Positions 36,473 to 44,010 of a stretch of 64,000 bases of DNA are shown piece by piece. The DNA lies in NCBI RefSeq assembly GCF_029846275.1, contig NZ_JARVWS010000001.1:62001-126000 (forward strand), read 5' to 3'. The notes below the pieces were generated by a model. The model saw only the letters and a list, made by a program, of their open reading frames with translations, was not told the origin of the DNA and searched no databases. Each line of letters starts with the position of its first letter. Position 1 is the first letter of the stretch. Source of the DNA: Nocardioides sp. CER19. Its GTDB lineage: Bacteria; Actinomycetota; Actinomycetes; Propionibacteriales; Nocardioidaceae. Both the position numbers and the translations under genes were made by a program.

Positions 36473-38826
36473 TGCGGACCGTCTGGCTCGGCTCGCTGCG
36501 CACTCACACGCGGCGCTACGTCTCCGCCGCCCTCGCGGTCGCGGTCGGGGTCGCGTTCGTCGTCGTCACCGCGGCGCTGGCCTCGTCCACGCGGACGGGT
36601 CTGTCGGCGGGTCTGGACGCGCCCTACCGCCATGCCGACGCCGTCGTGAAGGACCCCTCCGTCGCCATCGCGGACGGGCTGACGGTGAGCCATGACGCCC
36701 TGCCGGTCGGCTGGTCGACCCAGTCGGTGCGCGCCGGCGGCCGGCTCCTGTCGGACCGGGCCGACGTCGGCATCGTCGCCACCGACCCCGCGTGGCAGTG
36801 GCAGCGGCTGACCGCCGGGCGCTTCCCGACCGGCCCCGGCGAGGCGGTCGTCGACTCCAACGCCGCGAAGCCTCGGCACGTGACCGTCGGCGACCGGCTG
36901 CGGATCGGCAGCGGCGACCAGCGCCTCGACGTACGGGTCGTCGGCCTCGCGACCTCGCCGACGCAGCTGGCCCGCGCCGACGTCTACGTCACCTGGTCCG
37001 ACCTCCTCACGTGGCGCGACGACGTCCACCTCACCGGCATCGCGCTCGCCGGTGACACGCAGGGCGTCGCGCGCGCACAGTCGGTCGCGTCGTACCTCCA
37101 CGACGTGCAGAAGGACCTCGACCGCCAGGTCGACGTCGTGGCGCTCGTGCTGCTCCTGTTCGCGGCCATCGCGCTGTTCGTGTCGGTGCTGGTCATCGCG
37201 AACACGTTCTCGATCCTCTTCGCCCAGCGGATGCGCGACTTCGCCCTGCTCCGCAGCATCGGTGCGACGCGTCGCCAGGTCGTCCGCTCGGTGCGGCTGG
37301 AGGCGCTGGCCATCGGCACGCTCGCGGGCCTGGTCGGGCTGGTCGCCGGTGTCGGCCTGGGTCACGGTCTCGTCGCCCTCATCCAGCGACTCTCGGACTC
37401 TGCGCCGCTCGGCCCCGTCGACATCGGCCCCGGCTGGATCGTCGGCGGCTTCCTCGTGGGCCTCGTCGTCACGCTGGTCGCGTCGTGGCTGCCGACCCGT
37501 CGCGTCATGCGGGTCAGCCCGATGGCGGCGCTGCGGCCACAGGAGGACGTCGACCTGCGGACCGGCGCCGGGCGACTCCGGATCCTGCTCGGCCTCCTGC
37601 TGGTCGCGGGCGGTACGGCCCTGCTCGGTCTCGCGGTGGCTCAGCGGTCGAACCCGGCGATGCTGGCCGGGGGTGCCGCCGCCTTCACCGGCATCCTGGT
37701 GCTCGGCCCGATCCTCGTGCCGGCGCTGGTGCGAGCCGCGGGCGCGGCACTCGCCCGCGTGGTCGGTGCCGAGGCACGGCTCGCGAGCGCCAACGCGGTC
37801 CGCAACCCCCGGCGTACGGCGGCCACAGCCGCCTCGCTGCTGGTCGGCGTCACCCTGACGACCGCGGTCCTCACCGGGATGGCGACCGCGCGCGATGCCG
37901 TCACCGGGTCGATGGACACCGACCACCCGGTCGACCTCGCGCTCACCGGCAGTACGCCGCTGCCCGAGGACGTCCTCCAGCGCGCTGGTGCGGTGCCGGG
38001 CGTGGCCACGGCGGTCGGCCTCGACGGGGTGCGGGCCCGGGTCGACGGACAGGACATGACGCTCCTCGCCGTGCCGACCACAGGCCGGGTGCTGCGCTCC
38101 CGCGACGCCGTGCCCTCCGCCGGCCAGATCACCCTGCCGCCCGAGGTCGCGGGCCACGTCCCCGACCCGGTCACGGTCACGGTCGGCGACCGTCACCTCA
38201 GCCTGCAGGTCGTCGGTGGCGGCGGCTTCGGCCCGGCCGGTCTCGTCACCGCGTCGACCCTGGCCGAGCTGACCGATGCCCCGGCGACCTTCGCGATCTG
38301 GGTCCGCGGGGCCGGCGGAGCCGACGCCGACGACCTCGGCGGCGACCTCGGGGCACTGGCCCCCGACGCCGACCTCGACAACGGGCTGGCCGACCGCCAC
38401 TGGGTCGACCTGCAGCTCGACGTCTTCACCGGGGCGGTCGTGGGCCTGCTCGGCATCTCGGTGGTCATCGCCCTGGTGGGGATCGCCAACACGCTCGGTC
38501 TCTCCGTCCTGGAGCGCGCCCGGGAGCACGCCCTGCTCCGTGCGCTGGGGCTCACGAGGCGGCAGCTGCGCCGGATGCTCGCCGCGGAGGCGGTGCTGCT
38601 CTCGGTGGTGGCGACGGTGCTCGGCACGATGATCGGCGTCGTCTTCGCCTGGGTGGCCGTGCGGACGATGGTCGCCCAGGCCTTCGACGACGTGCCGATG
38701 GTGCTGCCGCTCGGCCAGCTCGCGATCGTCGTCCTGGTCGCCGCCGGCGCCGGCCTGGTGTCGTGCCTGCTGCCCGCCCGTCGGGCCTCCCGGGTCGCGC
38801 CCGCCGCCGGCCTGAACCTGGAGTGA
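36472..38826 (+). CDS. FtsX-like ABC transporter permease (two FtsX domains)
   Basis: A 784-residue permease of the fused type. It has an N-terminal span (15-40), an extracytoplasmic MacB-type domain (about 45-215), FtsX spans near 223-350, a central span pair near 365-425, a second external domain (about 430-640) and FtsX spans near 655-780. Two copies of the coupling-helix region ([14 protein letters not shown] near 259 and [14 protein letters not shown] near 685) show an internal duplication, so one polypeptide replaces a dimer. It works with the upstream ATPase. The substrate is unknown, with peptide antibiotic export or sensing a common role beside kinases of this type. Confidence 0.92.
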   Translation: MRTVWLGSLRTHTRRYVSAALAVAVGVAFVVVTAALASSTRTGLSAGLDAPYRHADAVVKDPSVAIADGLTVSHDALPVGWSTQSVRAGGRLLSDRADVGIVATDPAWQWQRLTAGRFPTGPGEAVVDSNAAKPRHVTVGDRLRIGSGDQRLDVRVVGLATSPTQLARADVYVTWSDLLTWRDDVHLTGIALAGDTQGVARAQSVASYLHDVQKDLDRQVDVVALVLLLFAAIALFVSVLVIANTFSILFAQRMRDFALLRSIGATRRQVVRSVRLEALAIGTLAGLVGLVAGVGLGHGLVALIQRLSDSAPLGPVDIGPGWIVGGFLVGLVVTLVASWLPTRRVMRVSPMAALRPQEDVDLRTGAGRLRILLGLLLVAGGTALLGLAVAQRSNPAMLAGGAAAFTGILVLGPILVPALVRAAGAALARVVGAEARLASANAVRNPRRTAATAASLLVGVTLTTAVLTGMATARDAVTGSMDTDHPVDLALTGSTPLPEDVLQRAGAVPGVATAVGLDGVRARVDGQDMTLLAVPTTGRVLRSRDAVPSAGQITLPPEVAGHVPDPVTVTVGDRHLSLQVVGGGGFGPAGLVTASTLAELTDAPATFAIWVRGAGGADADDLGGDLGALAPDADLDNGLADRHWVDLQLDVFTGAVVGLLGISVVIALVGIANTLGLSVLERAREHALLRALGLTRRQLRRMLAAEAVLLSVVATVLGTMIGVVFAWVAVRTMVAQAFDDVPMVLPLGQLAIVVLVAAGAGLVSCLLPARRASRVAPAAGLNLE

Positions 38827-38839
38827 GCGGCCGACGCCC

Positions 38840-38845
38840 TAGGGT
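38840..38845 (+). promoter_or_regulatory. -10 element upstream of mycothiol-enzyme gene
   Basis: TAGGGT, seven bases, GTG at 38853. Confidence 0.5.
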
Positions 38846-38852
38846 CGAGCGC

Positions 38853-39662
38853 GTGAGCAACGAGCTGCGGGCCTACATCGACACGTGGTGGCAGGCGGTC
38901 GGGGAGTTCGCCGACCTGGCCGAGTCGCTGGCGGACGCCGACTGGGCGCGACCGACGGACCTGCCCGGCTGGGACGTGCGGGCGGTCGTCTCGCACGTCG
39001 CACACCTCGAGGGGATCCTCGGCGGCGCGCCGCGGGAGGAGGCCGAGGTCGGCCCGGCCGCGCACGTCCGCGGACCGATGGGACAGTTCACCGAGATCGG
39101 CGTGCTCACCCGCCGCCACACGTCGCCGGGGGAGATCGTCGAGCAGATCCGGCACTACGCCGCCGCCCGGCACGACGCCCTCCTCGCCGACCTGCCGACC
39201 GACCCGTCGGCGCCGGCGCCCGGCGTGTTCGGCGCGATCGGCTGGGACGTCAGGCGGCTGCTCCGCAACCGGCCGCTCGACGTCTGGATGCACGAGCAGG
39301 ACGTACGCCGCGCGGTCGGACGCCCAGGCGGCCTGGGCTCCCCCGCCGCCGAGCACAGCGTCACCTACCTGCTGGAGAGCCTCGGCTACGTGCTCGCGAA
39401 GCGGGTCGGCGCGGCGCCCGGCACCACGGTCGTCGCCCTGGTCGAGGGCAGCCCGCCGGCGGCGTACGGCGTCGGGGCGGACGGACGGGGCCAGCGGCTC
39501 GACACCCCGCCGGCGGAGCCGACGACGACGCTGCGGATGAGCCGCGACACCTTCGTGCGGCTGGCCGGCGGCCGCGGCCACGTCGACCCGGACGCCGTCA
39601 CGATCGAGGGCGACGTGGCGCTCGGCGAGAAGATCGCCGCGAGCCTCGCGGTCACTCCGTGA
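38853..39662 (+). CDS. Maleylpyruvate isomerase family, mycothiol-dependent-like protein
   Basis: A 269-residue DinB-like four-helix protein of the actinobacterial TIGR03083/MDMPI group. The N-terminal helix region has LADADWARPTDLPGWDVRAV then VSHVAHLEG near 27-55, where the His residues would bind a metal together with a later His in DVWMHEQDVRRA near 147-158. Family members use mycothiol or detoxify electrophiles. The C-terminal domain (SCP2-like) binds a lipid or thiol. The leaderless-type GTG start is favoured. It converges with the YdeI-like gene, overlapping 11 bases. Confidence 0.82.
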   Translation: MSNELRAYIDTWWQAVGEFADLAESLADADWARPTDLPGWDVRAVVSHVAHLEGILGGAPREEAEVGPAAHVRGPMGQFTEIGVLTRRHTSPGEIVEQIRHYAAARHDALLADLPTDPSAPAPGVFGAIGWDVRRLLRNRPLDVWMHEQDVRRAVGRPGGLGSPAAEHSVTYLLESLGYVLAKRVGAAPGTTVVALVEGSPPAAYGVGADGRGQRLDTPPAEPTTTLRMSRDTFVRLAGGRGHVDPDAVTIEGDVALGEKIAASLAVTP

Positions 39663-40251
39663 CCGGCCGCCGCTTCTGCGGGTGGATCGTCTCGCCGCGA
39701 GCGAGCATCGCGACGTAGTCGGCGACCCGACGGGCCCGGGCCGCCTCCGTCTTGATGGCGGTCAGCCGGTGGTAGAGCGCGTAGCGGTTCTGCGAGGTCA
39801 GCACGTCGAACATCGCCTGAGCGTCCGGGTTGGCCGCCAGCGCGGCGAGGAGGTCGGGCGGCGTCTCGGCGGTCGCCGGGCCGGCGTAGGCCGCTTCCCA
39901 CCGACCGTCCGCCTTCGCCGCCTCCACGGCGGCGAGGCCCGCGGGCGTCATGCGACCGGCCGCGGTGAGCCTCTCGACGTGGCCGATGTTGATGAGCGAC
40001 CATCGGCTCCTCGGTCCGCGCGGCGTCCACCGCTGGAAGGTCGTCTCGTCGTCGCGTCGCCGGGTCTGCCCGTCGATCCAGCCGAAGCAGAGTGCCTCGT
40101 CGAGCGCGCCGGCGTAGTCGAGCGCGGTCGTCGTCCCACCCTTCTTGGTCAGCACCAACCAGACGGCGGGCACCGAGTCGTGGTTCTCCGCGAGCCATGC
40201 CCGCCAGGCGGCGGCATCGGGCAGGAACAGCTCGATCCCCGGCAGCACCAT
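39652..40251 (-). CDS. YdeI/OmpD-associated family protein
   Basis: A 199-residue protein of the bacteriocin-protection YdeI/OmpD-associated family. AWLAENHDSVPAVWLVLTKK near 17-36, ALDEALCFGWIDGQ near 49-62 and QRWTPRGPRSRWS near 71-83 are the characteristic blocks. The function is poorly known, with stress or peptide resistance reported for relatives. ATG 40251 is preferred because GGAAGG is seven bases upstream. ATG 40257 overlaps that site too closely. Confidence 0.82.
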   Translation of the reverse strand: MVLPGIELFLPDAAAWRAWLAENHDSVPAVWLVLTKKGGTTTALDYAGALDEALCFGWIDGQTRRRDDETTFQRWTPRGPRSRWSLINIGHVERLTAAGRMTPAGLAAVEAAKADGRWEAAYAGPATAETPPDLLAALAANPDAQAMFDVLTSQNRYALYHRLTAIKTEAARARRVADYVAMLARGETIHPQKRRPVTE

Positions 40252-40295
40252 GGTCATCCCTTCCAAGAACGAGAACGTGTGACGACGTTTCAAGC

Positions 40296-40520
40296 ATGGC
40301 GGAGACGACCGACAGTGCTGACCGGGCCCGGATCGAACGGCTCGAGTATCGCTACGTCCGGCTCCTCGGCACCAAGCAGTGGACGCGTTCGCGACCTGCT
40401 TCACCGCTACCGCGAGCGGCGACTACGACGGACTCGCCTTCGAGTCCCGCGACGCACTGGTGGCCCGGCGACGTACCCAGCCTCGAGGTCGGCGGGCCCG
40501 ACACCCACACGCACGCCTAG
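40296..40520 (+). pseudogene. Frameshifted SnoaL-like/NTF2 protein
   Basis: The start MAETTDSADRARIERLEYRY then VRLLGTKQW is typical of SnoaL-like NTF2-fold proteins (ALD-type 'KQWDAFATCFT'). After TGG at about 40380-40382 the frame is lost. The next frame continues the homology as DAFATCFTATASGDYDGLAF then ESRDALVA to about 40465. A single missing G after TGG would restore it. The C-terminal half of the fold (about 70 residues) is absent, so a real truncation accompanies the frameshift. An active product is unlikely. Confidence 0.65.
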
Positions 40521-41188
40521 GACGCCGGCTCGACCCAGGCGCAGAACTCGTTGCCCTCGGGGTCGGCCATCACCGTCCACGAGATCTCGTCGTCCTGCGG
40601 CCGCAGCACCGTGGCACCGTCGCTGGTCAGCAGCGCCAGGTCCCCGACGGTGACGTCCCAGTGGATGCGGTTCTTGGCCGTCTTCGGCTCGGGTACCGGG
40701 GCGAACACGATCGACTCGAACGGCGCGCCGGGCACGCCCTCGATCCACGACCACTCCGGACCGTGCTGGGCCGGTACGCCGAGGACGTCGCCCCACCAGG
40801 TCGCGATCCGCTCCGCGTCCTGGGCGTCGACGGCCAGCTCGTAGAGCCGGTAGGCCGGCACCTCCTCGCGCTCGAAGACACACAGCTCGCCGCCCTCCGG
40901 GTCGCGGAGCACCTTCCAGCCGAACGACTCCAGGTCCAGCGGGGTCGCGCCCAGCCGGAGGACGTCGTCGACGGAGCCGGCATGCACGTCGAGGTGGACG
41001 CGCTGCTTGGCCGTCACCGGCTCGGGCACCGTCTCGACCCACACCGAGTGCTGGGGCGTGGGCCCGCGCAGCAGGGTCTCGTCGCCGCGCGGCTCCGCGG
41101 GCAGGCCCAGCACGGCTGACCAGAAGTCGCCCATCGCGACGCAGTCGTTGGAGTCGATGCACAGGTGCCGGTAGCGGGCGAGCGCCAT
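40517..41188 (-). CDS. VOC family protein (tandem glyoxalase-like domains)
   Basis: A 223-residue protein with two glyoxalase/bleomycin-resistance-like modules (about 1-105 and 112-223). Each opens with a beta-alpha unit (LCIDSNDCVAMGDFWSAVLG, then LAVDAQDAERIATWWGDVLG) and ends with DPEGGELCVF or DPEGNEFCAW. Conserved His in VHLDVHA and IHWDVTV may bind metal. Binding or modification of a hydrophobic small molecule is likely, reaction unknown. TAGGTT and seven bases precede ATG 41188, indicating leaderless expression. Confidence 0.82.
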   Translation of the reverse strand: MALARYRHLCIDSNDCVAMGDFWSAVLGLPAEPRGDETLLRGPTPQHSVWVETVPEPVTAKQRVHLDVHAGSVDDVLRLGATPLDLESFGWKVLRDPEGGELCVFEREEVPAYRLYELAVDAQDAERIATWWGDVLGVPAQHGPEWSWIEGVPGAPFESIVFAPVPEPKTAKNRIHWDVTVGDLALLTSDGATVLRPQDDEISWTVMADPEGNEFCAWVEPAS

Positions 41189-41195
41189 GCGTCAC

Positions 41196-41201
41196 AACCT
41201 A
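41196..41201 (-). promoter_or_regulatory. -10 element for leaderless VOC gene
   Basis: TAGGTT on the minus strand, seven bases, ATG at 41188. Confidence 0.5.
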
Positions 41202-41224
41202 GACGGTCGGCCCGACGGTCTGGC

Positions 41225-41230
41225 TAGAGT
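41225..41230 (+). promoter_or_regulatory. -10 element for leaderless ArsA-like gene
   Basis: TAGAGT, six bases, ATG at 41237. With the VOC promoter it makes a 48-base divergent pair. Confidence 0.55.
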
Positions 41231-41236
41231 CGCCCC

Positions 41237-42238
41237 ATGTCCTCCGACTGGCCGCGCGTGCAGCTGCACGTGGTGACCGGCAAGGGCGGCACCGGGAAGT
41301 CCACCGTGGCCGCCGCCCTGGCGCTGGGCCTCGCGAGCCACGGCAAGAACGTCCTGCTCTGCGAGGTCGAGGGCCGGCAGGGCATCGCCCGGATGTTCGA
41401 CGTCGACCCGCTGCCCTACGCCGAGACTCGCGTCGCCACCGGCCTCACCGCCGGCGAGGCACGCCCGGGCAGCGTCTACGCCCTCCACATCGACGCCGAG
41501 GCGGCGCTGCTCGAGTACCTCGCGATGTACTACAAGCTCGGCCGGGCCGGGAAGGCGCTCGACCGCTTCGGCGTCGTCGAGTTCGCCACGACCATCGCGC
41601 CCGGTGTGCGGGACGTGCTGCTGACCGGCAAGGTCTTCGAGGCGGTGCGGCGCAACAGCCGCAACAAGGGCGCACGCCACTACGACGCCGTGGTGCTCGA
41701 CGCCCCGCCGACAGGGCGGATCACCCAGTTCCTCAACGTGAGCGACCAGGTCGCTGGCCTGGCCAAGGTCGGTCCGATCAAGAACCAGGCAGACACGATG
41801 ATGACCCTCTTCCGCTCCCCGCGTACGGCGGTCCACCTGGTCACCCTGCTGGAGGAGATGCCCGTCCAGGAGACCGCCGACGCGATCGCCGAGCTGCGGC
41901 ACGCCCGGCTCTCGGTCGGCGGCGTGATCGTCAACCAGGTCCGGCCGAAGGACCTCGACCCCGACGAGCTGGCCGCGGCCCGGGCCGGCACGCTCGACGC
42001 CGGCGCGATCGCCAAGGACCTGGACGGGGCCGGCGTGGCGGTCTCGGACGACCTCGTCGACGGGTTGCTGGCCGAGGCGGCCGAGCACGCCGAGCGGCGG
42101 GCCCTCGAGGACGCGCAGCGCGCGGTCGTGGCCGGGCTGGACGTGCCGTCGTACGAGCTCCCGCGGCTCTCGGTCACGGTCGACCTCGGCTGCCTCTACG
42201 AGCTGGCCGAGCATCTCAAGGAGCAAGGACTCGCATGA
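41237..42238 (+). CDS. ArsA-like anion-transporting ATPase, first subunit (Rv3679 type)
   Basis: A 333-residue P-loop ATPase of the ArsA/GET3 group. Walker A GKGGTGKST (about 15-23), switch I region, and VVLDAPPTGRI near 153-163 are seen. With the next gene it forms the BagA/BagB-type pair known in mycobacteria (Rv3679-Rv3680), where the heteromer is linked to nitric oxide, glycerol and detoxification phenotypes. No arsenic pump gene is adjacent. The leaderless ATG start is clear. The stop overlaps a 23-codon open frame that bridges to the next gene. Confidence 0.9.
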   Translation: MSSDWPRVQLHVVTGKGGTGKSTVAAALALGLASHGKNVLLCEVEGRQGIARMFDVDPLPYAETRVATGLTAGEARPGSVYALHIDAEAALLEYLAMYYKLGRAGKALDRFGVVEFATTIAPGVRDVLLTGKVFEAVRRNSRNKGARHYDAVVLDAPPTGRITQFLNVSDQVAGLAKVGPIKNQADTMMTLFRSPRTAVHLVTLLEEMPVQETADAIAELRHARLSVGGVIVNQVRPKDLDPDELAAARAGTLDAGAIAKDLDGAGVAVSDDLVDGLLAEAAEHAERRALEDAQRAVVAGLDVPSYELPRLSVTVDLGCLYELAEHLKEQGLA

Positions 42239-42306
42239 TCACCCCACGCGATCCTTCGCTCCCCCGATTCGCTCCTCCGCGAACAATCGCGCGGGGACCC
42301 CGATGA
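42235..42306 (+). CDS. Bridging small ORF between ArsA-like genes
   Basis: A 23-codon frame (begins MITPRDP, ends GPR). It starts in the ATGA that ends the first ArsA-like gene and stops in the ATGA that begins the second. It has no own ribosome-binding site. It may only serve to carry terminating ribosomes to the next start. A functional peptide is not shown. Confidence 0.35.
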   Translation: MITPRDPSLPRFAPPRTIARGPR

Positions 42307-43487
42307 GGACCCAACCACGGGTCGGGCCACTGGCGGCGGTCCCGACGAGCGCACCCGGCCTCGACGTCGACCGACTGCTCGACGACCCGGAGACCCGGAT
42401 CGTCGTCTGCTGCGGCTCGGGTGGCGTCGGCAAGACGACGACCAGCGCCTCCCTGGCCCTACGCGCCGCGGAGCGCGGCCGCAAGGTCGTCGTGCTCACG
42501 ATCGACCCGGCCCGTCGGCTGGCGCAGAGCATGGGCATCGAGCAGCTCGACAACACGCCGCGGCCCGTCCCGGGGATCTCGACGGGCTCGACCAGCGGGT
42601 CGGGCGGCAGCCTCGACGCGATGATGCTCGACATGAAGCGCACCTTCGACGAGGTGGTGCTCCAGCAGGCCAGCCCGGAGAAGGCCCGGCAGATCCTCGA
42701 GAACCCCTTCTACATCGCGCTGTCGAGCTCGTTCGCGGGCACGCAGGAATACATGGCGATGGAGAAGCTGGGCCAGTTGCACCGCCAGGGCGCCTACGAC
42801 CTGATCGTCGTCGACACCCCGCCCAGTCGCAGCGCGCTCGACTTCCTCGACGCGCCCGACCGGCTCTCGAGCTTCCTCGACGGCCGCTTCGTCCGCCTCA
42901 TGCTGGCGCCCGCCCGCGGGCCGGCGAAGCTGATGACGGCCGGCTTCGGGATCATCACCAACACCCTGACGAAGATCCTCGGCGGTCAGATCCTGACCGA
43001 TCTCCAGACGTTCGTGGCCGCGCTGGACACCGTCTTCGGCGGCTTCCGGCAGCGGGCGCAGCAGACCTACGCGCTGCTGCAGGCGCGCGGCACCGCGTTC
43101 CTCGTCGTGGCGGCGCCGGAGGGCGACGCACTGCGCGAGGCGGCGTACTTCGTCGAGCGGCTCAGCGGCGACCGCATGCCGCTCGCCGGGCTCATCGTGA
43201 ACCGCGCGACCGCCGCGCCGCCCGGCGACCTGTCGGCCGCGGGCGCGCTGGCCGCGGCCGAGCGGCTGCGTGCCTCGACCGACACCGGGCCGACCGCCGG
43301 CCTGACGGCCGGACTGCTGCGCCTGCACGCCGACCGCGTGCGACTGGTCGAGCGCGAGCAACAGCTGCGCGAACGGTTCGCCGCGGCTCACCCGCGCGTG
43401 CCGACCGCCGTCGTGCCCGCGCTCGCCGGCGACGTGCACGACCTCGAGGGCCTCCGTCAGGTCGGCCGGCTGCTCGCCGACGCCTGA
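42303..43487 (+). CDS. ArsA-like anion-transporting ATPase, second subunit (Rv3680 type)
   Basis: A 394-residue partner ATPase. Walker A is GSGGVGKTT near 40-48, VVLTIDPARRLAQSMG near 65-80 is the ArsA switch region, and VVDTPPSRSALDFLDAP near 170-186 is Walker B. Residues around 93-103 (GISTGSTSGSGG) look like a low-complexity insertion. Its DNA matches a dispersed repeat also found at 2322-2340. ATG 42303 sits in an ATGA overlap with the small bridging frame. Convergent with wblA/whiB4. Confidence 0.9.
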   Translation: MRTQPRVGPLAAVPTSAPGLDVDRLLDDPETRIVVCCGSGGVGKTTTSASLALRAAERGRKVVVLTIDPARRLAQSMGIEQLDNTPRPVPGISTGSTSGSGGSLDAMMLDMKRTFDEVVLQQASPEKARQILENPFYIALSSSFAGTQEYMAMEKLGQLHRQGAYDLIVVDTPPSRSALDFLDAPDRLSSFLDGRFVRLMLAPARGPAKLMTAGFGIITNTLTKILGGQILTDLQTFVAALDTVFGGFRQRAQQTYALLQARGTAFLVVAAPEGDALREAAYFVERLSGDRMPLAGLIVNRATAAPPGDLSAAGALAAAERLRASTDTGPTAGLTAGLLRLHADRVRLVEREQQLRERFAAAHPRVPTAVVPALAGDVHDLEGLRQVGRLLADA

Positions 43488-43514
43488 CGCGAAGGACCGG
43501 AAGCGCGGGTGCGC

Positions 43515-43793
43515 TCAGGCGCCCGCGGCTTCCTTCGTCCGCGCAGCCTCGAGCACCGAGCGCCACGAGGAGCCGGGCTTGCGGCGCAGCAGCGCGCGGC
43601 GCTCCCGCTCCGTCATCCCGCCCCAGACGCCCCACTCGATCTGGTTGTCCAGTGCCTCGGCCAGGCACTCGGTGCGCACCGGGCACCCGGCGCAGACCTG
43701 CTTGGCCTTGTTCTGCTCTGCTCCCCGAACGAACAGCTGGTCCGGCTCCTGCGCGCGGCAGGCAGCCTTCGGGGCCCAATCCTCAACCCACAT
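43515..43793 (-). CDS. wblA: WhiB-family regulator (WhiB4/WblA type)
   Basis: A 92-residue iron-sulfur Wbl protein. Cluster ligands are Cys12 in AACRAQEPDQLF and the CAGCPVRTEC set near 34-43. The turn GVWGGMTERERRALLRR near 54-70 leads to the basic DNA-binding tail. Position next to the PonA2-type PBP and ArsA-like pair identifies the WhiB4 (mycobacteria)/WblA (Streptomyces) lineage, a redox-responsive regulator of antibiotic production and oxidative stress. ATG 43793 has GGGGA upstream. The longer frame to 43910 lacks homology. Confidence 0.9.
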   Translation of the reverse strand: MWVEDWAPKAACRAQEPDQLFVRGAEQNKAKQVCAGCPVRTECLAEALDNQIEWGVWGGMTERERRALLRRKPGSSWRSVLEAARTKEAAGA

Positions 43794-43998
43794 ACGTGTC
43801 CCCAATGTCCCGAAATCGGCTCCGCGGTCCCCACGACGACGGCACCGACTTTTTCCGTGGACAAAACGTAAAGGCCTGGGTTTGGGTCGGTACAGACCTA
43901 TTTGACCCAAGTTGCATGGTCCGTTGTGACTAGTCCTCTTGAGTCATATCGGCGCGGGGGGCGATGTCGGCGAGGCCGCGTCTGCTACGGGGGTCACG

Positions 43999-44004
43999 TA
44001 ACCT
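43999..44004 (+). promoter_or_regulatory. -10 element of PBP gene
   Basis: TAACCT, six bases, ATG at 44011. The in-frame ATG at 44005 would lie upstream of the expected transcription start. Confidence 0.5.
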
Positions 44005-44010
44005 ATGCGC

